Source of the DNA: Roseomonas sp. | Lineage (GTDB): Bacteria; Pseudomonadota; Alphaproteobacteria; Acetobacterales; Acetobacteraceae | Direction of reading: 5' to 3' | DNA: 64,000 nucleotides | Assembly: GCA_020249285.1 (NCBI GenBank) | Contig: JADCFX010000036.1 | Location: 1-64,000, forward strand | In this document: positions 37,254 to 47,749 of the stretch, in pieces | How the letters are laid out: each line of letters opens with the position of its first letter | Numbering within the stretch: the first letter of the stretch is position 1 | The notes under the pieces: model-generated | The model's input: the letters and a program-made list of their open reading frames with translations, nothing else | What the model was told of the DNA's origin: nothing | Database searches by the model: none | Position numbers and translations under genes: made by a program

Positions 37254-38984
37254 ATGACTGAAGCCGCAGTCATGCAGGCAGCACCGCGCACGAGGTTCGG
37301 CGCGCGGATCAGGATGCTGGAACCGATTACCCTTCTTTGGGTTATACTGGTTCTAGGGCTATTTTTCCTGATCGCAGCGCCACTCCTCAAGATGCTGGTC
37401 ATCAGCTTTGAGGAACAGGATACCGGCGATTTCACTTTGATGAATTACGCGACTGCCTATGGCAGGCAGCGCTATCTGGATGCCCTGCGTAATTCCCTTC
37501 TGCTTGGGCTGTTGAGTGCCACGATTTCCACCATCATCGCGGTACCCATGGCCTGGGCTGTTTCACGCACGGATATGCCGGGCAAGGGCTTCACCTGGGC
37601 CATGGTGCTGGCCGCGTTTGTGATGCCGCCTTATCTTGGCGCCATTGGCTGGATTTTGCTGGCGGGGCCAAATGCCGGCTGGATCAATCAGGTCTGGCGC
37701 GCCGTCACTGGCGCGCAGGACCCGCTGATGAATGTCTATACCTTCGCCGGCATGGCCTTTGTGATTGCGTTGCATTCCTTCCCGCTGGTCTTTATTTTCG
37801 TCAAATCCGCGCTTGATCTGATTTCATCCGAAATGGAGGACGCCGCCAATATCATGGGAGCGGGCACCTGGACCACCATGCGCAAGGTGACGCTGCCCTT
37901 GGTGTGGCCTTCCATTCTGGGTGGCTTCATTCTGATCTTTCTTGAAACCATCGCCCTTTTCGGCACCCCGGCCATCATCGGTATTCCCGCCCGCATCAAT
38001 GTGGTGACCACGCAGCTTTGGCAGTTTTTTGAAGACCCGGTGCGGGTGGAAGTCGCGGCGGCCTATGCCATTCCGCTGTTGCTGATAACGGTGGCGCTGA
38101 TTGGCGTGCAGAAACTGATGCTGTCCCGCAAGGGCTTTGTCTCTCAGACTGGGAAGGGTGGCGAAAGGCGCCAGATCAAGCTTGGTCCCTGGCGCTGGGT
38201 TTTGTTTGCCTGGTGCTTTGGTGTGGCGCTGCTGGCGGTGCTGAAGCCCCTGCTCGTGCTGCTGCAAGCCTCCTTCGCAAAGGCCTGGGGGCGCGGGCTT
38301 TCCCTGGATAACCTCACCTTTCGCAATTATCGGATGCTGCTGTTTGAACATGACATGGCGCTGCAATCGGTCTGGAATACGATCTGGTTCTCCGCGGCGT
38401 CCGCTGGGCTCGCGCTGATTCTCGCGTTATTGGTTGCCTACATTGTTGTGCGACGCCTGATCCGCTTTGCCGATGGCTTGGCCTTTCTTGCCATGGCGCC
38501 TTTCGTCATTCCCGGCATTGTTATGGCGATCGGTTTTTACGCAGCCTATGCCGGGCCGCCGCTGATGCTTTATGGCAGCGCCTTGCTCATTATCCTGGCT
38601 TTTACTGCGCGCTTCCTGCCGATTGCCTATGCCAATGCTCAAGCTTCGATCCGCGCCGTGCATCCGGAAATGGAAGAAGCCGCGCGCATCCTGGGCAGCG
38701 GGCGGCTGCAAACCATCCGCCGCATCACCGCGCCCTTGCTGAAAACATCGCTGCTGGGCGGCTGGCTGATCGTTTTTATCGTCGCCTCGCGTGAGTTATC
38801 GGCAGCAATTTTCCTGGTCGGCCCACGCACGCGCACCATGTCTGTCTTGCTCTATGACCTGAGTGAGCAAGGCAATTTCGAATTGGTATCCGCCTTTGGC
38901 GGCATATTGCTGGTGATCACAATGGTTTTTGTCGGCATCGGCATGAAGCTTGTCGGCCGCGATTTCATGTTGCGGAGGGATTGA
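37254..38984 (+). CDS. ABC transporter permease, FbpB type (fused)
   Basis: Inner-membrane permease of 576 residues. Two homologous halves, each with an EAA loop (EMEDAANIMGAGTWTTMRKV and EMEEAARILGSGRLQTIRRI), place two permease units in one chain, the FbpB/iron-type arrangement. About 12 hydrophobic segments. It starts 9 bp after the binding-protein gene and ends 1 bp before the ATPase start, giving a compact three-gene operon. Substrate is not resolvable from sequence: iron(III), polyamines or phosphonates. Confidence 0.92.
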   Translation: MTEAAVMQAAPRTRFGARIRMLEPITLLWVILVLGLFFLIAAPLLKMLVISFEEQDTGDFTLMNYATAYGRQRYLDALRNSLLLGLLSATISTIIAVPMAWAVSRTDMPGKGFTWAMVLAAFVMPPYLGAIGWILLAGPNAGWINQVWRAVTGAQDPLMNVYTFAGMAFVIALHSFPLVFIFVKSALDLISSEMEDAANIMGAGTWTTMRKVTLPLVWPSILGGFILIFLETIALFGTPAIIGIPARINVVTTQLWQFFEDPVRVEVAAAYAIPLLLITVALIGVQKLMLSRKGFVSQTGKGGERRQIKLGPWRWVLFAWCFGVALLAVLKPLLVLLQASFAKAWGRGLSLDNLTFRNYRMLLFEHDMALQSVWNTIWFSAASAGLALILALLVAYIVVRRLIRFADGLAFLAMAPFVIPGIVMAIGFYAAYAGPPLMLYGSALLIILAFTARFLPIAYANAQASIRAVHPEMEEAARILGSGRLQTIRRITAPLLKTSLLGGWLIVFIVASRELSAAIFLVGPRTRTMSVLLYDLSEQGNFELVSAFGGILLVITMVFVGIGMKLVGRDFMLRRD

Positions 38985-38985
38985 T

Positions 38986-40059
38986 ATGCCGCGCCTGACC
39001 CTTTCTGGCCTGACAAAGGCCTATGGCAAAAATGTTGTTGTGGACGCGATTGATCTGAATCTGGAAGAAGGTGAGTTCCTGTCGCTGCTCGGCCCTTCCG
39101 GCTGCGGCAAGACCACAACGCTGCGCATGATTGCCGGCTTTGTTGAACCCAATGCGGGGATGATTTCTGTCGATGGCCGCGTGCTTTCCGCCCCTGGTGC
39201 CGTGCTGCCGCCGGAACGGCGCGGCATGTCCATGATTTTCCAATCCTATGCCATTTGGCCGAATATGACGGTGGCGGAAAATGTCGGCTTTGGGCTGACA
39301 CTCCGCAAACTCCCTAGCGATGAAATAAAGCGCCGCGTAGCCGAAATTCTGGATGTGGTGAAAATGGGCCACCTGGCGGGGCGCTACCCGGCTGAGCTTT
39401 CCGGCGGCCAGCAACAGCGTGTGGCGCTGGCCCGCGCCATTGTCGTGAAACCCGCCGTGCTGCTGCTGGATGAACCGCTCTCCAACCTCGATGCCAATTT
39501 GCGGGAGGAAATGCGCTTCGAAATCCGCCGCCTGCATGATGAATTCCGTATCACCACCGTTTATGTCACCCATGACCAATCCGAAGCCATGGCGACATCT
39601 GACCGCATTGCGGTGATGAATGCGGGCAAGATTGAACAGGTTGATGCGCCGCATTTGCTCTACACCAAGCCGCGCACACGCTTTGTCGCAGGCTTTGTTG
39701 GGCGCACCAATCTGCTGGAAGCGCGCGTTGAAGCAGGTGCTTTGGTGCTTGGCGGCCTATCGCTTGGCCCCGCCGCGGCGGCTGGCATTTCGCCCGATGT
39801 ATCTGGCGAGATTCTGCTGTCGCTTCGCCCGCAGGCCATGAGCCTGCATTTGTCCGAACCAGCGCATGAAAGTGCGGCGCTGATCATGCCAGTGATGGTG
39901 CTAGAACGCACTTATCTGGGTGAGGCCTGGGATTATGTGCTGCGCCCTGAAGGGGCGGAGCTTCGCCTACGCGCCGCCGCACCACCGCTGGCCGCCCATG
40001 CGGTCGGCACGAAGCTTTGGCTGCGCATAGACCCGCAGCAGATCGCGATTGTGCAATAA
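38986..40059 (+). CDS. ABC transporter ATPase, FbpC/PotA type
   Basis: ATPase driving the permease at 37254. It has 357 residues from the ATG at 38986, preceded by GGAGGG; a longer in-frame extension reaches into the permease gene and looks unlikely. Walker A GPSGCGKT (36-43), signature LSGGQ (138-142), Walker B LLLDEP (159-164). The C-terminal TOBE-like region (VLERTYLGEAWDYVLRPEG) is typical of iron and polyamine importers. Confidence 0.93.
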   Translation: MPRLTLSGLTKAYGKNVVVDAIDLNLEEGEFLSLLGPSGCGKTTTLRMIAGFVEPNAGMISVDGRVLSAPGAVLPPERRGMSMIFQSYAIWPNMTVAENVGFGLTLRKLPSDEIKRRVAEILDVVKMGHLAGRYPAELSGGQQQRVALARAIVVKPAVLLLDEPLSNLDANLREEMRFEIRRLHDEFRITTVYVTHDQSEAMATSDRIAVMNAGKIEQVDAPHLLYTKPRTRFVAGFVGRTNLLEARVEAGALVLGGLSLGPAAAAGISPDVSGEILLSLRPQAMSLHLSEPAHESAALIMPVMVLERTYLGEAWDYVLRPEGAELRLRAAAPPLAAHAVGTKLWLRIDPQQIAIVQ

Positions 40060-40062
40060 GCG

Positions 40063-41511
40063 CTAATGAATTGGCAGGCTGATTGGCGCGATTTCATCGC
40101 CGCTCCGCCCGCGATAATCCCGCCCCACTGAATCGCGCAGCATCTTGGCCTGGCTTTCGGCCAGAATGCCGGCGGCATCCGCGACATTCAGCTTAGTTGG
40201 GCGGCCATCAGCATAAATCGTCTCGCCACCCACCATTACGCGTTTCACGGCGCGATCCGCCGCGTGGAAAACAAGCGCGCGCAACGGATCACGCGGCGGC
40301 GTCATCAACGGATGCGCCAGATCCACCAGCACAATATCCGCCGCAGCACCCACATGCAGCCGCCCCAGATCAGGCCGCCCAAGCGCGGTCGCGCCGCCAA
40401 TCGTTGCAGCGTGGAAGACGCTACCGGTATCCGCGGCGGCGACATCGCGGCAGGCATTGCGCGCGAGGATGATCGCCAGGCGCATTTCCTCAATCAAATT
40501 ATGCGGTGCGCAATCTGTGCCAAACCCCATATTCACGCCGCGCGCACGGTATTTGCCGAAATGGCGCAAATGCTCCCCATACCGCGCAAAGGGTGATGGG
40601 CAATGCGCCACCGTCGCCCCCGCATCAGCAATCAGGCCGACATCTTTCGCCGTGTGCCAGCCGATCGAGATATGCTCATCCACAAAAATCGCATGGCCCA
40701 GAATGCTGCGCGGCGTCAGCAGCCCAATACAAGCCGCCCATTGAATGGGGGTGACGCCGTGGCGGCTGATCATCTCTCGCACCTCCACCACGGATTGCGC
40801 GATATGCGTGGTGAAGGGCCGCCCCGTCTCGGCAGCATAGGCGATGCTTTCGCGCAGCATTTCCTCCTCCACCGTGTCAATTTGTGCGGGGAACACAATG
40901 CCGGTCAGCCGGCCCGAAGGATCGGCCTCCGCTTGCTTCATGAATTGCTTGGCGGCATCGAATTGCCGGCGCGCATCTTCGCGGTTCCACATCCAGGTTA
41001 CGGTTTGCGGCGCTTCTATGCCCCAACGCGCCGCGGCATAGCCCGCCCCCGCCCAACCGCGCAGGCCGCTTTCCGCCATGATGGAAAGCCAAGATGGGAA
41101 AGGAGGCGACAAATCCACCACGCTGGTGACACCGGCAGACATCAACTCCGCATAGGCAAGGCGCATGGCAGCGGCCTGGCCCTGCTGATCCAGCTTGAAG
41201 GCTTGCAGGCGTTCAAACAACCCAGTCATTTGCTGTTCCGCCACGCCGTGATCTTCACGCACGCCGCGCCCGGCAGGTTCTGTCGTTGGATGCGTGTGGA
41301 TATTGATCAGCCCCGGCATGACCAGAAGCTTGCTGCCATCAATCACCTCAGCGCCGGTGGGCGGAGGTGCATTCGGATCATGCGGCGTGATGGCGGCGAT
41401 GCGCCCAGCCACCAGCAGCACATCCCTGCCCTGGCCATAGAAATGTTGACCCGCCGTTGAGTCCCATTCGGCGGTCCAGGCGGCGTTGCGGATAAAGGTT
41501 CGCAAGGACAT
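40063..41511 (-). CDS. Amidohydrolase, TrzA/AtzB-like
   Basis: Cytoplasmic metal-dependent amidohydrolase of the ATZ/TRZ type, 482 residues from the ATG at 41511 (AGGAGG upstream; an extension to 41577 is unlikely). Metal ligands are HTH (72-74), His236 in FTTHIAQS, His273 in LGHAIF and Asp333 in GTDCAPH. The class deaminates or dechlorinates N-rich ring compounds, guanine-like bases or adenosine analogues; the natural substrate here is unknown. Convergent with the FbpC-like ATPase. Confidence 0.9.
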   Translation of the reverse strand: MSLRTFIRNAAWTAEWDSTAGQHFYGQGRDVLLVAGRIAAITPHDPNAPPPTGAEVIDGSKLLVMPGLINIHTHPTTEPAGRGVREDHGVAEQQMTGLFERLQAFKLDQQGQAAAMRLAYAELMSAGVTSVVDLSPPFPSWLSIMAESGLRGWAGAGYAAARWGIEAPQTVTWMWNREDARRQFDAAKQFMKQAEADPSGRLTGIVFPAQIDTVEEEMLRESIAYAAETGRPFTTHIAQSVVEVREMISRHGVTPIQWAACIGLLTPRSILGHAIFVDEHISIGWHTAKDVGLIADAGATVAHCPSPFARYGEHLRHFGKYRARGVNMGFGTDCAPHNLIEEMRLAIILARNACRDVAAADTGSVFHAATIGGATALGRPDLGRLHVGAAADIVLVDLAHPLMTPPRDPLRALVFHAADRAVKRVMVGGETIYADGRPTKLNVADAAGILAESQAKMLRDSVGRDYRGRSGDEIAPISLPIH

Positions 41512-41595
41512 GGCGGCCTCCTGGCTTGCGGGTGAAATCAACACCACAAGCCAAGCGCGAAGCGCGCCGCCTTTCAAGCGAAAAGAAGTCGCGGT

Positions 41596-42294
41596 TTAGG
41601 CTTCCGCATAGGCTGGCGCGGCGCGGGCAATACCGCCATAGGCATCCAGCATCCTCTCTCGCCAAGCATAAACCGCATCATCTTGAGCCAATAGCGGGAA
41701 GGCGCTCACGCAGCGCGCCCATTGGAAACCGCCAAAGACGATCATGTCCGCATAGCCGGGCTTATCGCCATGCAGGAAAGGCGCAGACCGCAAGGCGATG
41801 CGCAGCGGCATCAGGCTGTCACGAAAACCCTTGACCCGTTCGGCGCGATCCGCCGTTACCGCTTCAAGCTTCATGCCGAAGCGCTTTTCCCGATCTGGCA
41901 CAAAATACGCCGCATCTCCCGGCGCCAAATGCTGCACAATGTCGGAAACCACCAGCCGCGCAATCCCGGCATGCAACACCGCATCACCCCAGGCATTGAT
42001 GAAGCGCGCCAGCGCGTGCCCGCCCGCACCACCAAACAACGAAGGCTGATCCGGATAAGCATCCTCCAGATATTCCGCGATCACCCAGGAATCGACAATG
42101 GCGCGACCATTATCCAACATCACCGGCACTTTCTGTGCCCCATGGACGCCAATCGCATCCCGTTCCGTAAAGCGCCAAGGAATGGTTTCCACCGCCAGGC
42201 CCTTATGGGCCAGCGCCAGCCGGCTCCGCCAGCAATAGGGGCTGAAGCGCCGCGCCGGATCGACACCGCAGAGTTCAAAAAGCTGAATGGCCAT
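41596..42294 (-). CDS. Glutathione S-transferase family protein, LigE-like
   Basis: GST-fold protein, 232 residues. The N-terminal thioredoxin domain carries [17 protein letters not shown] (residues about 5-21), resembling the beta-etherase/LigE clade more than classical GSTs, and [15 protein letters not shown] is the glutathione-site stretch. A helical C-terminal domain follows. Role could be ether or aromatic cleavage, or detoxification. Upstream of and divergent from glpK. Confidence 0.82.
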   Translation of the reverse strand: MAIQLFELCGVDPARRFSPYCWRSRLALAHKGLAVETIPWRFTERDAIGVHGAQKVPVMLDNGRAIVDSWVIAEYLEDAYPDQPSLFGGAGGHALARFINAWGDAVLHAGIARLVVSDIVQHLAPGDAAYFVPDREKRFGMKLEAVTADRAERVKGFRDSLMPLRIALRSAPFLHGDKPGYADMIVFGGFQWARCVSAFPLLAQDDAVYAWRERMLDAYGGIARAAPAYAEA

Positions 42295-42347
42295 CGCGCA
42301 ATCTCCTTTCCCGCATTATGCTCGGCGGCGAAAGGAAACGCCACAGC

Positions 42348-43850
42348 ATGAAGACCCCTCTGCTGCTTGCACTCGATCAGGGCACAACCTCCACGCGCAC
42401 CATCGCCTTCGGGGCTGATCTTACGCCACGCGCGACAGCGCAGATGGAATTGCCGCAGCATTTCCCATCACCCAGCTGGGTGGAGCATGAGCCGGAAGAT
42501 ATCTGGCAGGGCGCCATCACCACGCTGCGCCAGGCCTTGGAAAAGGCTGGCGGTACTGCGGCGGATGTGGCGGGTATTGGCATCACCAATCAACGAGAGA
42601 CAACGCTGCTTTGGGACCGTGCCACCGGGCGCTGCCTGCATCGTGCCATTGTCTGGCAGGATCGGCGCACGGCGGATGACTGCGCGAAGCTGCGCGCCGA
42701 GGGCCACGAGGCGCTGCTGACAGAACGCACGGGGCTGCTGGCTGATCCCTATTTCCCCGCCACCAAGCTTGCCTGGCTGCTGGACAATGTCGCGGGCGCG
42801 CGGGCAGCGGCGGAACGCGGAGCGCTGGCCTTCGGCACGGTGGATTGCTTTTTACTCTGGCGCCTGACGGGTGGGCGCGTGCATGCGACAGATGCCACCA
42901 ATGCCGCGCGTACCATGTTGTTCGATATCCGGCGCGGCGTTTGGGATGCTGAATTGCTGCGCCTATTTCGTATCCCGGAAGCCATTTTGCCAGAAGTGCG
43001 TGATTGCGCCGGGGATTTTGGCGAAACCGATCCCGCGCTATTGGGTGCCGCCATTCCCATTCGTGGTATGGCGGGTGATCAACAGGCGGCGACCATCGGC
43101 CAGGGCTGCTTCGCGCCGGGCATGGTGAAATCCACCTATGGCACAGGCTGTTTTGCGTTGTTGAATACGGGCGAAACGCCGGTCGCGTCGCGCAACCGGC
43201 TGCTGACGACCATCGCTTACCAATTGCAAGGCAAGCGCCATTACGCGCTGGAAGGCGCGATTTTCGTGGCAGGCGCAGCAGTGCAATGGCTTCGTGATGG
43301 CCTGGGCATCATCCGGCATGCGAAGGAAGCCGGCGTTCTCGCCGCACAGGCAGACCCCGCACAGCGCGTGGTGCTGGTGCCGGCCTTTGCCGGGCTTGGC
43401 GCACCGCATTGGGATGCCAAGGCGCAGGCGGGCATTTTTGGCCTCACACGCGGCAGCGGCCGTGCCGAGTTATGCCGTGCTGCGCTGGAAAGTGTTGCCT
43501 TTCAGACGCGCGATCTGATCGAAGCCATGCATGCGGATTGGCAGGGTGCCAAGGAAACAGTATTGCGCGTGGATGGCGGCATGGTCGCTTCTGACTGGAC
43601 CATGCAATTCCTGGCCGACCAATTGGGCGCGCCGGTGGACCGGCCAACCATCCTGGAAACCACCGCCCTTGGCGCTGCTTATCTGGCCGGGATGCAGGCC
43701 GGGCTTTGCGCCCCGCCAGGTGCGGCGGGTGCCACCCATTGGCGGCTGGAACGGCGCTTCGTGCCTCAAATGAATCGCGCGGAAGCGGATAGTCGTTATG
43801 CGCTTTGGCGCGATGCGCTCCGCCGCACCCTTTCGGAACAACCTGCATGA
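42348..43850 (+). CDS. glpK: Glycerol kinase
   Basis: FGGY-family kinase, 500 residues from the ATG at 42348 (AAAGGAAA upstream). DQGTTSTR (10-17), NQRETT (81-86), Asp244 in MAGDQ as catalytic base, [14 protein letters not shown] and [16 protein letters not shown] are strongly glycerol-kinase-like. It would make glycerol 3-phosphate from glycerol. The stop codon overlaps the next gene (ATGA, 43847-43850), so it is translationally coupled to a SelA-like protein instead of glpF or glpD, an unusual context. Confidence 0.93.
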   Translation: MKTPLLLALDQGTTSTRTIAFGADLTPRATAQMELPQHFPSPSWVEHEPEDIWQGAITTLRQALEKAGGTAADVAGIGITNQRETTLLWDRATGRCLHRAIVWQDRRTADDCAKLRAEGHEALLTERTGLLADPYFPATKLAWLLDNVAGARAAAERGALAFGTVDCFLLWRLTGGRVHATDATNAARTMLFDIRRGVWDAELLRLFRIPEAILPEVRDCAGDFGETDPALLGAAIPIRGMAGDQQAATIGQGCFAPGMVKSTYGTGCFALLNTGETPVASRNRLLTTIAYQLQGKRHYALEGAIFVAGAAVQWLRDGLGIIRHAKEAGVLAAQADPAQRVVLVPAFAGLGAPHWDAKAQAGIFGLTRGSGRAELCRAALESVAFQTRDLIEAMHADWQGAKETVLRVDGGMVASDWTMQFLADQLGAPVDRPTILETTALGAAYLAGMQAGLCAPPGAAGATHWRLERRFVPQMNRAEADSRYALWRDALRRTLSEQPA

Positions 43851-45028
43851 TTTACGATGATCTTGGTGTGCCGCGCATCATCAATGCCTATGGCACGAAT
43901 ACGCGGCTTTCCGGCGGGCTGATGGCGCCGGAAGTGCTGTCCGCCATGGCGGAAGCTGCGCGCGCCACGGTGGAAATGCACCATCTGCAAGCCGCGGCTA
44001 GCCGAGAAATCGCAAAGGCCACGGGGGCTGAGGCGGGTATTGTCACTTCGGGTGCCTCTGCCGCGGTTTTGCTGGGTGCCGCCGCCTGTATGGCGCGGCT
44101 AGATCCGGGGGCGATGAACCGCCTGCCAGATACGCGCGGCATGCCGGATGAATTCATCACCATCCGCAGCCAGCGCAATATGTATGACCGTGCGCTTCGC
44201 GTGGCAGGCGGGCGTATTGTTGAAATCGGTATTCCGGATCGGGTTTCCGGCCCTGGCGTGCGCGATGCCGCGCCCTGGGAAATCGCTGACTCCATCACGG
44301 ATCGTACAGCGGCGATTTACTATCTGGCGGGCGCGCAAAGCGAACCGCCACTGCCCGATGTGGTGCGTGTGGCGCGCGAGCGGCACATCCCAGTGCTGGT
44401 GGATGCGGCGGCGCAATTGCCACCCGCTGAAAACCTGAAGCGCTTCATCGCTGAAGGCGCCGATCTGGTGTGTTTTTCAGGTGGCAAGGCTTTGGGCGGG
44501 CCGCAATCCTCCGGCATTCTCGCAGGGCGGCGTGATCTTGTCTCCTCGGCCCTCGCGCAAATGCTTGACCTTGATATGCCGGAAGCGGCGTTCATCGCGC
44601 CGGCGGAATTCGCGCCACTCGCGCAAATGCGCGGCCTGCCGCATCACGGCATTGGACGGTCTTGCAAGATCGGCAAGGAAGAAATCATCGGGCTAATTGT
44701 GGCCTTGCGGCGCTTTGTGGCGGATGACCCAATGCAACGCAGCGCACGCTGGCAGGCGCGGCTTGAAGCGGTGCTGGCGGCGGCGGGGCACCCGCAAGCG
44801 CTGCGCCTTATCCCCGATGGCGCCAAGCCAGGTCTGCCCATTCTGGAATGGCGCCTGCCCGATGCGGCCACCGCACAAGCCGCGGATGCAAGGCTCCGCG
44901 CCCATCGTCCCGCCATTCATGTTGATGCATCCCGCATCACCCAGGGCCTGCTTGCCATCAACCCAATTGCCTTTGACGATAGCGACGCGGCCACACTCGG
45001 CGCCGCGATCAAGGAGTGCGCGGCGTGA
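43847..45028 (+). CDS. SelA-like PLP-dependent enzyme
   Basis: Fold-type I PLP enzyme, 393 residues, of the SelA/D-glucosaminate-6-phosphate ammonia-lyase type. Asp186 in VDAAAQLPP binds the pyridine nitrogen and Lys214 in [11 protein letters not shown] is the expected PLP lysine. Lacks the context and length for selenocysteine synthesis, and the short form points to an amino-sugar or amino-acid lyase. Overlaps glpK by ATGA and the next gene by GTGA; the second gene of the coupled operon. Confidence 0.85.
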   Translation: MIYDDLGVPRIINAYGTNTRLSGGLMAPEVLSAMAEAARATVEMHHLQAAASREIAKATGAEAGIVTSGASAAVLLGAAACMARLDPGAMNRLPDTRGMPDEFITIRSQRNMYDRALRVAGGRIVEIGIPDRVSGPGVRDAAPWEIADSITDRTAAIYYLAGAQSEPPLPDVVRVARERHIPVLVDAAAQLPPAENLKRFIAEGADLVCFSGGKALGGPQSSGILAGRRDLVSSALAQMLDLDMPEAAFIAPAEFAPLAQMRGLPHHGIGRSCKIGKEEIIGLIVALRRFVADDPMQRSARWQARLEAVLAAAGHPQALRLIPDGAKPGLPILEWRLPDAATAQAADARLRAHRPAIHVDASRITQGLLAINPIAFDDSDAATLGAAIKECAA

Positions 45029-46404
45029 GTGATCTTTTTCTGGTCGGCAATGGTGCTGGTTTTTCCGGGGATCGGATTGATGCCCCCATCCCGGTGGTGC
45101 GCAGCCTGGTCAAGCGTGGCCTGCCGGCGGCCATGTTCTTCGAATGCCTTGGCGAACGCACCGTGGCTTTGGCGCAGCTTGAACGCCGGCGCGATCCGGA
45201 AGCGGGCTATGAACCCATGCTGGAGAGGTTGTTGGAACCGATCCTGGTGGATTGCGCCCGCGCGGGCATTCCCATTCTCGGCAATTTCGGCGCGGCCAAT
45301 CCAGCCGCTGCCGCGCGGGCCATTGCCCGGCTTGCGAAGAAACTCGGCCTGCCGGAACTCCGCATTGGTCTTGTGACGGGCGATGATGTTTCGGATAGCG
45401 TCAATCTCGATAAGCTTGCCGTGCATGAAGCGGATGCTGGGCTTGATATGTCTTCCTGGAAACTCGTTTCCGCCAATGCCTATATCGGTGCCGCCCCCTT
45501 AGCCGAAGCGCTGGCGGCAGGCGCGCAAATTGTGGTGGCGGGGCGCACCTCAGACCCCGCTCTCGCCATCGCACCCCTCATGCATTATTTCGGCTGGGCC
45601 GAGGATGATTGGCAGGCGCTGGCGGTTGGTGCCGCAGCGGGGCATTTGCTGGAATGCGGCAGCCAGGTGACGGGCGGCGTTTTCTGGGACCCTGGCTTCA
45701 AGGATATTCCAGACCCCGCCAATATCGGCTTCCCGATTGCCGAGGTCGGGCGCGATCTATCCTTGCTGATCACCAAACCGGAACACACGGGCGGCATTGT
45801 TGATCAGCGCACGGTCAAGGAACAGCTTTTGTATGAATTGCATGATCCTTCGACCTATATCACCCCAGATGTGATTCTGGATATTACCGGGGCGCATCTA
45901 ACGCCAGACGGGCAGGATCGTGTTGCCGTGCATGGCTTGCAGGGCCGTCAGCGGCCAGATTTGCTGAAAGTGACAGCCTGCTACGAAGGTTCCTGGTTGG
46001 GCGAAGGCGAAATTAGCGTGGCTGGCCCCAATGCCTTGGCGCGCGCGCGGGCAACGGCAGATGTGCTGCTGCAACGCGTAAAGCAGCGCGGCCTGGCGCG
46101 GCGAGCGCGAGTGGATTTGATCGGCGTCGCTTCCGTGCATGATTCGGATGATGGCGCGCTTTGGCGCGGCTATGCGGGGCCAGATCCGCAGGATATTCGT
46201 ATTCGCTTGGCGGTGGAGGCCACCACGCGCGATGATGCGGATCAGGCTTCGCGTGAAGCCTTGGCGCTGCTTTGCTGCGGCACGGCAGGCACCTCCGGCG
46301 CGCGTTGGCGCGTTACACCCCGCATCCTGACGCGGAGCTTCCTGGTGCCGCGCGATATGGTGCCAACCGAAACGCGGGTTCTGCCGGCGCGAGAGTGGAA
46401 TTGA
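45025..46404 (+). CDS. AtuA-like (DUF1446) protein
   Basis: Acyclic-terpene-utilisation AtuA/DUF1446 family, 459 residues from the GTG at 45025. AAGGAG lies 8 nt before it, and the codon overlaps the previous stop (GTGA). An in-frame GTG at 45016 would be a poorer choice. Family stretches include GNGAGFSGDRID, GNFGAANPAAAARAIA and GRTSDPALAIAP. The biochemical role of the family is not established. It neighbours the small AtuA partner, with which it overlaps by one base. Confidence 0.87.
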   Translation: MSDLFLVGNGAGFSGDRIDAPIPVVRSLVKRGLPAAMFFECLGERTVALAQLERRRDPEAGYEPMLERLLEPILVDCARAGIPILGNFGAANPAAAARAIARLAKKLGLPELRIGLVTGDDVSDSVNLDKLAVHEADAGLDMSSWKLVSANAYIGAAPLAEALAAGAQIVVAGRTSDPALAIAPLMHYFGWAEDDWQALAVGAAAGHLLECGSQVTGGVFWDPGFKDIPDPANIGFPIAEVGRDLSLLITKPEHTGGIVDQRTVKEQLLYELHDPSTYITPDVILDITGAHLTPDGQDRVAVHGLQGRQRPDLLKVTACYEGSWLGEGEISVAGPNALARARATADVLLQRVKQRGLARRARVDLIGVASVHDSDDGALWRGYAGPDPQDIRIRLAVEATTRDDADQASREALALLCCGTAGTSGARWRVTPRILTRSFLVPRDMVPTETRVLPAREWN

Positions 46405-46751
46405 TGACCCAAAATATCGAAACCCCGCTGCACCGCATCGCGCATAGCCGTGCCGGCGATAAGGGCAATCGCGTGAACCTCTCGCTCATGCCCTATGATC
46501 CGGCGCTTTATTCGCTATTGGCGGAACAGGTCACGGAAGAAAAAGTGCTGGCATTGTTCCGCCATCGCGGTGCCACCGGGTGCAAGCGTTACGATCTGCC
46601 GCTGCTACACGCCTTCAATTTCGTGATTGATGATGTGCTGGAAGGCGGCGTGAATGGCAGCCTCAATCTTGATGGCCATGGCAAGAGCCATTCGTTCCGG
46701 CTGCTCGCCATGACCATCGCTGTTCCAAAAGCAATGCTCAGCCGCCCTTGA
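46404..46751 (+). CDS. Small AtuA-associated protein
   Basis: A 115-residue protein whose ATG (46404) overlaps the previous TGA by one base (TGATG), so it is translationally coupled to the AtuA-like gene. Core stretches HRIAHSRAGDKGNRVNLSLMP and ATGCKRYDLPLLHAFNFVI correspond to the small C-terminal partner or domain seen beside AtuA proteins. Role unknown; a complex with the larger subunit is inferred. The 3' end overlaps the convergent SMP-30 gene by 14 bp. Confidence 0.82.
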   Translation: MTQNIETPLHRIAHSRAGDKGNRVNLSLMPYDPALYSLLAEQVTEEKVLALFRHRGATGCKRYDLPLLHAFNFVIDDVLEGGVNGSLNLDGHGKSHSFRLLAMTIAVPKAMLSRP

Positions 46752-47694
46752 CGCCTTCGGTATTCACATAAAGCGCATACAAAGACTGCGCCGCGGCCAT
46801 GAATAGCCGGTTGCGATAGCGCCCGCCGAAACAGACATTGGCGCAGCGTTCGGGCAGATGAATATGCCCAATCGGCGCACCGGCATTATTATACACGCGC
46901 ACGCCATCAAATTCGGCGGTCATGCCCCAACCGCACCATAAATTGCCATCCACATCCACGCGGAAGCCATCGGGTGATTCGCCTGGCTGGCAGGCCACGA
47001 AAACCCGGCGCTTACGCAAAGTTTTGCCATTGGCCCCGACATCAAAGGCCAGGATATTGCGCGGGTCAGCGCGGCTTTCGATGACGTAAAGAATTTTCTC
47101 ATCCGGGCTGAAGGCCAGGCCATTCGGATGGTTCACCTCATCGGTGACCAGCGTGATTTCGCCGCTCTGGCCATCAATGCGATAGACATTGGTATGCGGC
47201 AATTCCGGCGTGCCGCGTTCACCCTCATAATTCGCCATCAGGCCGAAGGGCGGGTCGGTGAACCAGATGGACCCATCAGATTTTACCACAACATCATTCG
47301 GGCTATTCAGCCGCTTGCCCGTGTAGCTATCGGCCAAAACAGTGATCGCGCCATCATATTCAAAGCGCACCACGCGGCGGCCCAAATGTTCGCAGGCAAT
47401 CACGCGGCCCTGACGGTCCCGCGTATGGCCATTGGCGTTGTTGGCGGGCTTCCGCCAGGCACTGACCGCGCCGGTTTCCTCATCCCATTTCAGCACGCGG
47501 TTATTCGGAATATCGGACCATAAAAGACAACGCGCATCGCCAAGCCACACCGGCCCCTCACCCCAGCGCGTGCCGTGATAAAGCCGCTCCACGGATGACA
47601 GCGCCAAATGGTACTTCTTGAAGCCTGGGTCCATCGCGACGATGGAAGGGTCTGGATAGCGCAGGCTTTGCTGCCAGCGTGGGTCTTGGTTCAT
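46738..47694 (-). CDS. SMP-30/gluconolactonase family protein
   Basis: Six-bladed beta-propeller lactonase, 318 residues from the ATG at 47694 (GGGAG upstream). RWGEGPVW carries the metal-binding glutamate, SPNDVVVKSDGSIWFTDP the asparagine and aspartate ligands, and SPDGFRVDVDGNLW the catalytic aspartate. It likely hydrolyses a sugar lactone. An upstream in-frame extension to 47814 lacks a good start context and is unlikely. Convergent with the glpK-AtuA operon. Confidence 0.88.
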   Translation of the reverse strand: MNQDPRWQQSLRYPDPSIVAMDPGFKKYHLALSSVERLYHGTRWGEGPVWLGDARCLLWSDIPNNRVLKWDEETGAVSAWRKPANNANGHTRDRQGRVIACEHLGRRVVRFEYDGAITVLADSYTGKRLNSPNDVVVKSDGSIWFTDPPFGLMANYEGERGTPELPHTNVYRIDGQSGEITLVTDEVNHPNGLAFSPDEKILYVIESRADPRNILAFDVGANGKTLRKRRVFVACQPGESPDGFRVDVDGNLWCGWGMTAEFDGVRVYNNAGAPIGHIHLPERCANVCFGGRYRNRLFMAAAQSLYALYVNTEGVKGG

Positions 47695-47749
47695 GGCGTT
47701 TCTCCCTGGGCCATGACAGAAGCATGGACCAAGCGCCACGAAAGGCCAA

